Source: Komagataeibacter diospyri (lineage in GTDB: Bacteria > Pseudomonadota > Alphaproteobacteria > Acetobacterales > Acetobacteraceae). Taken from it: DNA of 48,937 bases. The translations under genes were made by a program, and so were the position numbers. Below are positions 7,244-14,393 of the stretch, piece by piece. Position 1 is the stretch's first letter; each line of letters opens with the position of its first letter. Location: NCBI RefSeq assembly GCF_006538165.1, contig NZ_BDLU01000040.1, forward strand, positions 1-48,937, written 5' to 3'. Below the pieces are notes generated by a model. The model had not been told where the DNA came from. It did no database searches and worked only from the letters and a program-made list of their open reading frames with translations.

Positions 7244-9400
7244 ATGTTTTCCAGCCTTACGCGCCATTTTTCCGATGATGCCCAATGGGCCGCGCTACGC
7301 ACCACGGCGGCGTTCAGCGGGCGGGCGCTTCTGTCAGTCGCCATAGCCCTGTTCCTGGCGTTCAGCTTCCAGCTGCAATCCCCCATGAGTTCGGTCACCA
7401 CTGTCATGATCGTGGCCAACCCGACGGTGGGCGCGCTGGTGTCCAAAAGCGTATGGCGCGTGATCGGGACCATTATCGGCGCATCCATAAGCGTGGGGCT
7501 GATGGCGGTGTTCGTGCAGTCGCCGGCCCTGTATTTCATGGGGCTGTCCGCCACGGTGGGGCTGGCGTGTATGGCGGCGACCTTCCTGCGGCTGTTCCGC
7601 GCCTATGCCGCCGTGCTGACGGGTTATACCATCGTCATCATCTCGGCCCCCGCCTTTGACGACCCGGATGGCATTTTCCTCAGCGCCATGTCGCGGCTTT
7701 CCGCCGTGGTGGTGGGAATCGTGACGACGGCGGCGGTATTCATGGTCACGTCACCGCGCCGGTCAGACACGCTGTTCGTGCAGATTCATGACCTGTTCCG
7801 CGATACGGTCAGCTATATCCTGGCCTTTCATCAGGGCTACACCAACGTGCCGGCACGGAACCCGGACGCCCTGCCGGGCAGCACGTTCCGCACGCTACCC
7901 ACCAATTTTCATGACAGCCGGGCGGCCATGCTGGCACGGATAGGGCGGCTGTCGGATGCGGTGGAATACGCAGCCACCGATAATTACGACATAAGCGTAC
8001 GCGAACGCGAAATCCGCGCGGGGCTTGCGCGCCTGTCGGGTATCGTGGCGTCTTACCATCCTCACACCATCACCGCATCCGATACCGAACAGGACCGTGT
8101 GGTGCATACCGAGATCGTGTCCATGCTGCAGTTCCTCATGGACAGGACGGCGGGCCGGACGCTGGAAGCCAGTTGGATGGAAGGATGCGCGCGTATACGC
8201 CATACCCGCGACCTTATGATCACGCAGGCACGGGAGACGCATTCCCCGCAATCGCTGCTGTTCCTTGACGACATACAGGACCTGCTGGGCCAGATCGAAA
8301 CCGCGTTGCAGGATCTTTCGCGCCGGGGCAGCGCGGGGCGCAGGCTGCGGCTGCAACCCTATCTGGAATGGCCGACGGCGCTGCGCAACGGTGCGCGCGG
8401 CATGCTGATCACCATGTCGGCCTGCCTGATATGGTACGTCCTGCACTGGACTGCGGCCCCGACCATGATGCTGTATGTGGTGGCGGCGGCCAGCCTGCTG
8501 TCCACCCTGCCTTCCGCATCACGCGCGGCAGGGCTTATGGCGGCAGGGACCGCGCTGGGGGTTCCGGCAGGGCTTCTGTGCCATACCTACCTGCTGCCAC
8601 AGATAGACGGGTACCCGCTGCTGTGGCTTTCGCTATGCATCATGCTGCTGCCGGGGATATGGCTGCAGTTCCATCCGAAATTCGGGGTTGGCGGGTTTGG
8701 TTACGGCGTGTTCTCGACCGTGATGCTGCAGGTCAACAACCCGATCCATTACTATAATGATGTCAGCCTGCTTAACGGGTGGATGGCGCTGCTTATGGGC
8801 TGCATCATGCTGGTGCTGTCGTTTCGGGTCATCCTGCCGCCCAACCACAGGCTGGATGCCGCCCGCCTCGTCACGTCACTGACCCGCAGCCTGCGCAGGC
8901 TGGCGCTGTCGGGACGCCGGCAGGGCAAGGAATGGCTGGTATGGGAAAACCTGCAACTGCAGAAAGTGCTGCGTCTGGCGATGCGGCTGTCCTTTTTCGC
9001 CCGGCCCGCCATGATTCATGAATACATAGATGCCGCACTTGCCACGCTGTCACTGGGGCGACTGGTGGAACGGATACGGATGCTGGCCGCAAGCCCCGAC
9101 ATAACCGGGGCGCAGCAGGTCGCCATTTACGATGCGCTCGATACGTTTTCCGAACTGGCGCACAACCCGCTGCTGACGGCGGCGGGCCTGCGGCGGGCAG
9201 CAGATGTGCTGTGCCCGCCCGATGCGATCACGCTACGTCCCCCCGCGCAGGTGGAAGCCATGGCGTGTCTGGAACAGGCGGCGCGGATCATACAGGATAT
9301 TCCCGGCTTTCTCGACCAGCGCGGCCCGCTGCAATGGGCGGAGGATTATCCCGCCGCCCACCGTCCGCCGCTTGCGGCCGTCAGGACGGAATCCGGCTGA
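7244..9400 (+). CDS. FUSC-family (AaeB-like) inner-membrane efflux protein
   Basis: The frame opens at 7196, but the ATG at 7244 has a gggag site about 10 bases upstream and gives about 718 residues. The layout is the FUSC one: an N-terminal block of about six membrane helices (residues about 20-170), a long soluble central part, a second membrane block (about 385-530) and a soluble C-terminus. AaeB-type proteins export aromatic carboxylic acids, usually with an AaeA membrane-fusion partner; no such partner is adjacent here. The divergent MarR gene and the shared operator region suggest induction by a small aromatic acid. Its last 20 bases overlap tail-to-tail the exported protein gene at 9381. 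Confidence 0.82.
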   Translation: MFSSLTRHFSDDAQWAALRTTAAFSGRALLSVAIALFLAFSFQLQSPMSSVTTVMIVANPTVGALVSKSVWRVIGTIIGASISVGLMAVFVQSPALYFMGLSATVGLACMAATFLRLFRAYAAVLTGYTIVIISAPAFDDPDGIFLSAMSRLSAVVVGIVTTAAVFMVTSPRRSDTLFVQIHDLFRDTVSYILAFHQGYTNVPARNPDALPGSTFRTLPTNFHDSRAAMLARIGRLSDAVEYAATDNYDISVREREIRAGLARLSGIVASYHPHTITASDTEQDRVVHTEIVSMLQFLMDRTAGRTLEASWMEGCARIRHTRDLMITQARETHSPQSLLFLDDIQDLLGQIETALQDLSRRGSAGRRLRLQPYLEWPTALRNGARGMLITMSACLIWYVLHWTAAPTMMLYVVAAASLLSTLPSASRAAGLMAAGTALGVPAGLLCHTYLLPQIDGYPLLWLSLCIMLLPGIWLQFHPKFGVGGFGYGVFSTVMLQVNNPIHYYNDVSLLNGWMALLMGCIMLVLSFRVILPPNHRLDAARLVTSLTRSLRRLALSGRRQGKEWLVWENLQLQKVLRLAMRLSFFARPAMIHEYIDAALATLSLGRLVERIRMLAASPDITGAQQVAIYDALDTFSELAHNPLLTAAGLRRAADVLCPPDAITLRPPAQVEAMACLEQAARIIQDIPGFLDQRGPLQWAEDYPAAHRPPLAAVRTESG

Positions 9401-9986
9401 GCACCGAGAACGACACCGCATCCATGACCGTCGTGTCCACTTCATCACCCGGCTTCAGGGTTTTCAGGAATTCCTGCATCGGCTTCTGACGCACCAGCAC
9501 GACGCGGGTAATGTCATCAGGATCGACAAACACAACCTGATTGCGCGTGGTGTCCACGCCCGTCACCTTCACGCGTTCACGCTTGAAGGACACCATCATG
9601 CCATGCGGGTGCGGTCCGGTGCGCGTGCCTGCGGCACTCTCGGTCGATTCCGGCATCGGCGCGCCCGGCGGTGCGATAGCGGCGTCAATGGTGCGCACGA
9701 TACGCAGGCCGATCTTGTCACCGGCATGAAGGGTCGGCAGCCTGGCGCGCAGGTCGGGATCGACGCGCACGGTGTCCAGGTTGCCCGCCTTGTCACGCAG
9801 CAGCACCATGCCCGCATCGTGGTCCACGCTTTCGACGATTGCGGTCGCCGTCTGGTTGCCCACGATAACCGGGGCGGCCTGCGCCATGGCCGCATGCGAC
9901 CCGCCACACAGACTGGTGGTACCTGCCGTGATGGTAATGGCCAGTGCCGCCGCAACGCGGCGGGGTGCAAACAGCTTCATGTCCAT
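9381..9986 (-). CDS. Exported protein of unknown function
   Basis: The frame is open to 10064, but the ATG at 9986 (MDMKLFAP) starts a normal signal peptide with an Ala-rich hydrophobic core and a likely cleavage after AAMAQA, giving about 201 residues. The mature part is predicted to be rich in beta strands, with two similar units (TATAIVESVDHDAGMVLLRD and VKVTGVDTTRNQVVFVD) each followed by a short hydrophobic strand. This looks like a duplicated OB- or beta-barrel-like fold, which is an inference. I do not recognise the family. It converges with the FUSC gene and overlaps it by 20 bp. Confidence 0.7.
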   Translation of the reverse strand: MDMKLFAPRRVAAALAITITAGTTSLCGGSHAAMAQAAPVIVGNQTATAIVESVDHDAGMVLLRDKAGNLDTVRVDPDLRARLPTLHAGDKIGLRIVRTIDAAIAPPGAPMPESTESAAGTRTGPHPHGMMVSFKRERVKVTGVDTTRNQVVFVDPDDITRVVLVRQKPMQEFLKTLKPGDEVDTTVMDAVSFSVLSRIPS

Positions 9987-10111
9987 GTTTCTTGTTCTTT
10001 CCTCAGTCTCTTGACGGGTATGGATCCCTGCCGGTCGGGCCTGCGCCCGGGCCGGCTTCGTCATATTCCATACCCCCTAAATGCAGTCATGTATCCAAAG
10101 ATGTATGATGA

Positions 10112-10729
10112 TCAGGCATAGTCCGGAACGCCGGGCATGACCATAAAGCCCGGCAGGCCGCGCATCCGGCGTGCCCATCGCCGCAGGGCGGGGCAGGTAT
10201 CGCGTTCCACCCCAAGGTCCACCGTCAGCGCGAACACGACAAACAGCACCACATCGGCAATGCTGGGAGCGGGGGAGGCGAACCAGTCGTGCCCTTCCAT
10301 CGCGCGGGCGGTCATATGGTCTTCCATCCGGCGCAGGGCAGCCACCAGCGCGCCCATGGGCGGCAGGACCGGCAGCGTGGTGCCGAAGGCAATATCCCGA
10401 GCCGCCGCCATTGTATCAAGCGCCGTGGCCCCGAAATCCAGCCAGTCGAGGATCATCCATTCATGCGCCGGGTCCAGCCATGCCCGCGCGACCGCAGGCT
10501 GGCGGGCGACAAACTGCATGATCGCACCCGGACGTGACAGCCTCACGCTGCCTGCCACCAGTACCGGCGGCCTTTCACCCGGCCGCAGTCCCGCCGGGCG
10601 CTGGCCCATGGGCAGGTCCATGTCAGCCGCCCGCGTCTCATACGTCATGTTCATAAGCGACAGGCCAAGGCGCACGGCATAGCAGCGCACATCCGGCGTC
10701 CAGTCATACAGGACCACTCCAGCGCTCAT
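10112..10729 (-). CDS. Glutathione S-transferase-like protein, possible scaffold of the split oxygenase
   Basis: The 205-residue protein has the GST layout: an N-terminal thioredoxin-like part (VVLYDWTPDVRCYAVRLGL, then the cis-proline region PPVLVAG) and an all-helical C-terminal part (WFASPAPSIADVVLF is the usual N-capping region). The glutathione-binding Glu-Ser pair is replaced (RLSRPGAI), and the usual catalytic Ser/Cys position near residue 10 is not obvious, so catalysis is doubtful. The ATG overlaps the stop of the Rieske gene (ATGA), so the two are translated together. NdmE of the Pseudomonas caffeine N7-demethylase is a GST-like protein that holds the oxygenase and Rieske partners together; a similar role is a reasonable inference here. 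Confidence 0.75.
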   Translation of the reverse strand: MSAGVVLYDWTPDVRCYAVRLGLSLMNMTYETRAADMDLPMGQRPAGLRPGERPPVLVAGSVRLSRPGAIMQFVARQPAVARAWLDPAHEWMILDWLDFGATALDTMAAARDIAFGTTLPVLPPMGALVAALRRMEDHMTARAMEGHDWFASPAPSIADVVLFVVFALTVDLGVERDTCPALRRWARRMRGLPGFMVMPGVPDYA

Positions 10730-11391
10730 GCCAGTTCTCCCATAGCCAGTTCGTTCATGATGCGGTCGGTCACAGCCCCGCTTTCCACCGCGTCACGCAA
10801 CCGTTCGGCCCAGCGTGACAGCGCGGGGAGCGGTACTTCCTCCGCATCCGCCACCCGCACCACATGCAGCATGCCCTGCCCTGCCACCGGTTCATGCACC
10901 GCAAGGCCAACCGGCCCGTGCCATGCAATCCCTGCATCAGGCGCAATGCCGGTCACATGGCGCAATGCCCCCACGGATGCATTGACGTGAAGGGTGCGCA
11001 CCGGCTGCACGTTGTCCGGTCCTGTCCCCCCGACAGGAAAATCCTCCGCCCCGTCCATGCTGACCCATGCAAGGCCTGCATGTTCACGCACGCTGTAGGC
11101 ATGCACATGGATCGAGGCGGGCACGCGTACCTGCGGGTGGGCCGGGATCAGCCTGCACCGTGCACCGCCGCCAAACTGCCAGCCATGGTACAGGCACCCC
11201 AGCGCATCATCACGCACGAAGCCGAAACTCAGCCGCATGCCACGATGGGGGCAGCGGTCTTCCCACGCATGCAGCGCGGGAGTGGGTGTGTCCTCGCGCC
11301 ACAACACGACTTCGCGGCCATCAATCCGCACACCCGCGACCTCGCCACGGCGTATATCGGACAGGACACTGACCGGCTGCCATCTTTTCAT
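10726..11391 (-). CDS. Stand-alone Rieske [2Fe-2S] protein of a split oxygenase
   Basis: The 221-residue protein has a complete Rieske site: Cys47-Pro-His49 (CPHRG) and Cys66-Leu-Tyr-His69 (CLYHGW). This is the oxygenase-type Rieske, not the respiratory one. After the Rieske domain (to about residue 112), the rest (about 125-221) resembles the beginning of a Rieske-oxygenase catalytic domain (VRTLHVNAS...), but the Asp/His iron ligands are absent. There is no reductase or plant-type ferredoxin domain. It is coupled to the GST-like gene by a 4-bp overlap and is divergent from the oxygenase subunit at 11574, which lacks a Rieske centre. It most likely passes electrons to that subunit; the reductase that feeds it is not in this window. 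Confidence 0.85.
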   Translation of the reverse strand: MKRWQPVSVLSDIRRGEVAGVRIDGREVVLWREDTPTPALHAWEDRCPHRGMRLSFGFVRDDALGCLYHGWQFGGGARCRLIPAHPQVRVPASIHVHAYSVREHAGLAWVSMDGAEDFPVGGTGPDNVQPVRTLHVNASVGALRHVTGIAPDAGIAWHGPVGLAVHEPVAGQGMLHVVRVADAEEVPLPALSRWAERLRDAVESGAVTDRIMNELAMGELA

Positions 11392-11573
11392 ACGTTCCCC
11401 ACTTCTCTTCCATCAGACCCTGAGGATTGCACACCGCCGGGCTTACCGGACACAACAGCGTGTATTCTTTCACGCAACACCATGGCGTACCACCACGGAG
11501 GCAGCTAACATTACGTCATCGTCACGGCAATCCGCGCCCAACGCGATGGCATACCGCAAACAGGAACCGGGCA
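11392..11573. promoter_or_regulatory. Divergent intergenic control region of the split oxygenase
   Basis: This is 182 bp between the divergent Rieske and oxygenase genes, presumably holding both promoters. I found no strong sigma70 match or clear operator dyad. Confidence 0.35.
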
Positions 11574-12425
11574 ATGACACAGATCACCGCCGATGAAACC
11601 ATCCTGTCCGACTGGCATGTAATCAGTCCCCTGTCACAGCTGCGCACCACGCCCACCGACACCATGCTGCTGGACCGGCACATCACCTTTGGCCTTGATG
11701 CGCAGGGCAATCCTTTCGCCTGCGACGTGACGGACAGGCGCAGCCTGCCGGTCCGTGCCCGCCATGGCTGTCTGTGGACCTGTCTGGGCACGCCCGCAGG
11801 CGATATTCCCGCCATTGACGAAGCACAGGAACCAGACCGCAGGCTGGTGGATTGCGGGGTCTTCACGGTGCGGACATCGGCACCGCGCATTGTCGAGAAT
11901 TTCCTCGACATGGCGCATTTTCCCTTTGTCCACACCAACATCCTTGGCGCCGAGCCGAACACCGAAGTCGCCCGCTACACCATCGAGATGCGTGAAGACG
12001 GTAACGAGGTCTGGGCTACGGACTGCCATTTCTTCCAGCCACAGGCCGCCCTGTCCGCCACCGACGGGCTGGATACGGAATACCTGTACCGCGTGGCGGG
12101 GCCGTTCGTGACGCTGCTGTACAAGACCTGCCCCGCGCAGCCCGAACGCTTTGATGTCATTGCCCTGTTCGTGCAGCCCATGACGCAGGAATGTTCACGT
12201 GCGCATCCGGTCATGTTCCTGGTTGACGATGTCTCGTCCCAGGCCAGCCTGATCGAATTCCAGCAGACCATCTTCCTGCAGGACCGCATCATACTGGAAA
12301 ACCAGCGCCCGCGCCGGCTGCCGCTTTCGGCCGGGGCGGAAATCCCCACCATGGCGGACCGCATGTCCGTCGCCTATCGCCGGTGGCTGCGCGACCGCAA
12401 GGTGACCTATGGCACGACGGCCTGA
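11574..12425 (+). CDS. Rieske-oxygenase alpha-type subunit lacking the Rieske cluster (NdmC-like)
   Basis: The frame opens at 11427, but the ATG at 11574 (MTQITADETI) matches the family start and gives 283 residues, shorter than the usual 340-450 of a complete Rieske oxygenase alpha subunit. The catalytic domain is clear: Asn109, Asp112, His115 and His120 in ENFLDMAHFPFVH, and a likely third iron ligand at Asp237 (LQDRIILENQ). The N-terminal 100 residues still align with a Rieske fold (DWHVISPLSQL...LDAQGNPFACD), but the CxH and CxxH ligand pairs are gone. Such a subunit needs electrons from a separate Rieske protein, and one is encoded divergently 182 bp away. NdmC of Pseudomonas putida CBB5 has this make-up. 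The substrate is unknown; N- or O-demethylation is possible. Confidence 0.85.
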   Translation: MTQITADETILSDWHVISPLSQLRTTPTDTMLLDRHITFGLDAQGNPFACDVTDRRSLPVRARHGCLWTCLGTPAGDIPAIDEAQEPDRRLVDCGVFTVRTSAPRIVENFLDMAHFPFVHTNILGAEPNTEVARYTIEMREDGNEVWATDCHFFQPQAALSATDGLDTEYLYRVAGPFVTLLYKTCPAQPERFDVIALFVQPMTQECSRAHPVMFLVDDVSSQASLIEFQQTIFLQDRIILENQRPRRLPLSAGAEIPTMADRMSVAYRRWLRDRKVTYGTTA

Positions 12426-12532
12426 ACACCTGCGCCTGACGCATTACCCCCTTCCGCCGGGTGGGGCTGCCCACGCGGGACACATGGTGTAAGCGTCACG
12501 CATCACCAGACAGAGACAAGTCAGGAAAACCC

Positions 12533-12709
12533 ATGACCGACCAGACCCAGCCCGACGCCTTTGAACAGGGCAAGGTAGCCGCCACCAGGGGCGAACCGCT
12601 GATCGAAAACCCGTTTGACGAGACCCTGCCCACCTATGAACAGTGGAACAAAGGCTGGTGGAGCGTGCGTGAAAATGACGGCGACTTCGATCCATTTTCC
12701 GAAAAATAA
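12533..12709 (+). CDS. Small Rmf/CrpP-like protein
   Basis: The 58-residue product starts at ATG 12533; the same frame opens at 12461, but that part has no family character. The core follows the Rmf/CrpP-like pattern: A-x-x-x-G-x-x-A (AFEQGKVAA), then NPF about 15 residues on and a terminal W-x-x-GW (EQWNKGWWS). Proteins of this kind include ribosome modulation factor and small CrpP-like proteins of disputed function. It is acidic, unlike true Rmf, so ribosome binding is uncertain. It lies about 108 bp after the oxygenase subunit on the same strand and could share its transcript. A composite repeat follows. Confidence 0.65.
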   Translation: MTDQTQPDAFEQGKVAATRGEPLIENPFDETLPTYEQWNKGWWSVRENDGDFDPFSEK

Positions 12710-12740
12710 TATATTAATTTCAGATAGTTATTTATAATAA

Positions 12741-12824
12741 TAAAAATTTTTCAGATGCTGCCTTTTAAAAAAGGCAGCATTCTTCGAATGCTTTTTGAAA
12801 AAAGCTTCACCAAAAACTTCTTTA
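12741..12824. repeat. Composite palindromic repeat, copy 3
   Basis: The first hairpin is a perfect 12-bp stem (ATGCTGCCTTTT 12755-12766 with AAAAGGCAGCAT 12769-12780). A second hairpin of the gaagctttttgaaaaaagcttc type follows with one mismatch, then the arm ccaaaaacttc. It lies 3' of the Rmf/CrpP-like gene. Confidence 0.8.
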
Positions 12825-12834
12825 TAATTTGCAC

Positions 12835-13003
12835 GATGGCGCAACGGCAGGGCCACGATGACGTGAGGTCATTGAAACGTGAGTGTTCCCCCCATTGTAG
12901 GGAGGCTGGTCCGCGTGGAATGAATGGCGCTGACGGTTTTGCTGAAACGAAAACGGCGACTGTCCTCAGGGAAAGGCGGCATCGGCACCGATGCCGCCTT
13001 TTT
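12835..13003 (+). ncRNA. Candidate small RNA with its own terminator
   Basis: A TATAAT (12823-12828) lies at the end of the palindromic repeat, and about 170 bases later comes a strong Rho-independent terminator on the same strand. The intervening sequence holds no convincing gene and shows several possible hairpins. There is no good -35 box, so the promoter is weak evidence. It would be convergent with the CLC transporter gene, whose stop lies 13 bp beyond. Confidence 0.35.
12975..13003 (+). terminator. Strong Rho-independent terminator
   Basis: The 11-bp stem GGCGGCATCGG (12975-12985) pairs with CCGATGCCGCC (12988-12998), with loop CA, then five T. On the other strand the stem is followed by only ttt, so it may also help end the CLC transcript. 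Confidence 0.85.
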
Positions 13004-13015
13004 CCATTCAGGCAG

Positions 13016-14347
13016 TCAGGACCGGACCGACATGCTGCCCGGCGCGCCGGGCTGTGTCTGGATTGCCATCCGTCCTCCCAACCGCGTACAGACCCGGAAG
13101 GCCAGCAGCGCACCGGCGGATGTAATGAAAACCGGGATCCACATGTCATGCCCCAGATGCGTGAACTCGATCCCCAGTGCCACGGCCGTCAGTGGCATGG
13201 ACATGAACGTGCCCAGAAAGGCGATGCCACCCAGCAGCGCCACGCTGCCTGCATCCACCGCAGGCAGCACCATGTTCCACAGCCCCGCCAGAACGGTAGA
13301 CAGCAGCGCCCCCATGGTCAGGCTGGGTGTCAGCAGGCCACCCGCCGCCCCCGCGCGCAATGCCCCCATGATGACCACGACCTTGAGAAACAGCAGGATG
13401 GCCGCCAGTTCCATGCCCAGCCGGGCCGATAGCGCAAGCTGCATCGGCCCGCGCCCGTTACCCGGCAGTTGTGGGTAAAAACAGGCCAGCCCCCCCAGCA
13501 GGGGAAATACCACCAGGCACCAGCCAATGCGCGAAACACCCTTCGCCGCGCGGTTCTGCACGATACCCATCAGCCGCCTGGCAACATGCGCGCCAATTCC
13601 AATGACCGGACCGGCGCATATCGCCCACAGCACCACAGGGGCAGTCACCCCCATCGCCCCGGTCTCATACTGGTGCACGTTACCCAGCACTGCCCACGGC
13701 ACGAACGCCCCGATGGCCGAAGCCGCCACCGCGCACAGGACAGGCCGCTGCCCAACCGTACCCAGCAGCACCTCCAGTATGAACAGCGCCCCCCCCAGCG
13801 GCACGTTATAGACCGCCGACAGTCCCGCCCCCGCGCCGCAGGCGATGATGATACGCCGGTCATCGGCCACAAGGTTCAGCATACGGCCCGTCCCGGTCGC
13901 CAGCACCGCGCCCAGTTCACGCGGTGCAACCTCACGCCCCAGCGGCGAGCCAAGGCCCACGGTCACGATCTGCAGCAGCAGGTGGATCACGGTGGAAAGC
14001 GGCGGCATCGGCTTGCCCGGCCCCGTTTTGCCAACAGCGGCGGCAATGCTGACCAGCGGCCTGCCAAAACGCCCCAGCGCCCACCATCCCACACCGGCCA
14101 CGACACCCGCAACGGACAGGGCCACGATACGCCGCCAGTGGGGGGCCGCGCTGACGCCGAGCAGGAAGTTATGCGGCCCGCCCGCCTGCCCGTAGCCATA
14201 GGCGATATGCTGGATCACGTGCAGCAGCAGCGACAGCACCGTGCCGCCCAGCCCGGACAGGATACCCGTGCAGACAACCGCCATGGCCATGACCGGCCAG
14301 GGCGTGGAGGCAGCAGGCGGAACGGAAGGCGAAGCGGGTGTGGTCAT
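13016..14347 (-). CDS. CLC-family chloride/anion transporter, divergent
   Basis: This 443-residue protein of about ten membrane helices is recognisable as CLC from LGREVAPRELGA (the region of the gating glutamate, normally GREGP), from GAGAGLSAVYNVPLGGALFILEVLLG, and from the overall helix pattern. The GSGIP motif that supplies the central serine is not present; the matching place reads GKTGPGKPMPPL. The anion may therefore differ from chloride (the fluoride-exporting CLC branch also departs at these motifs), but I cannot place it in that branch. It starts 46 bp after the end of the porin gene upstream on the same strand, so the two could be co-transcribed. Confidence 0.8.
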   Translation of the reverse strand: MTTPASPSVPPAASTPWPVMAMAVVCTGILSGLGGTVLSLLLHVIQHIAYGYGQAGGPHNFLLGVSAAPHWRRIVALSVAGVVAGVGWWALGRFGRPLVSIAAAVGKTGPGKPMPPLSTVIHLLLQIVTVGLGSPLGREVAPRELGAVLATGTGRMLNLVADDRRIIIACGAGAGLSAVYNVPLGGALFILEVLLGTVGQRPVLCAVAASAIGAFVPWAVLGNVHQYETGAMGVTAPVVLWAICAGPVIGIGAHVARRLMGIVQNRAAKGVSRIGWCLVVFPLLGGLACFYPQLPGNGRGPMQLALSARLGMELAAILLFLKVVVIMGALRAGAAGGLLTPSLTMGALLSTVLAGLWNMVLPAVDAGSVALLGGIAFLGTFMSMPLTAVALGIEFTHLGHDMWIPVFITSAGALLAFRVCTRLGGRMAIQTQPGAPGSMSVRS

Positions 14348-14393
14348 GGCTGCATGGGGTATGCCGGATCAGGGTGCGGGCGCAAGACAGGTT

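Noticed and set aside
12826..13015. Fluoride riboswitch near the CLC gene
   Set aside because: The sequence does not match the crcB motif and it lies downstream of, not before, the CLC gene.
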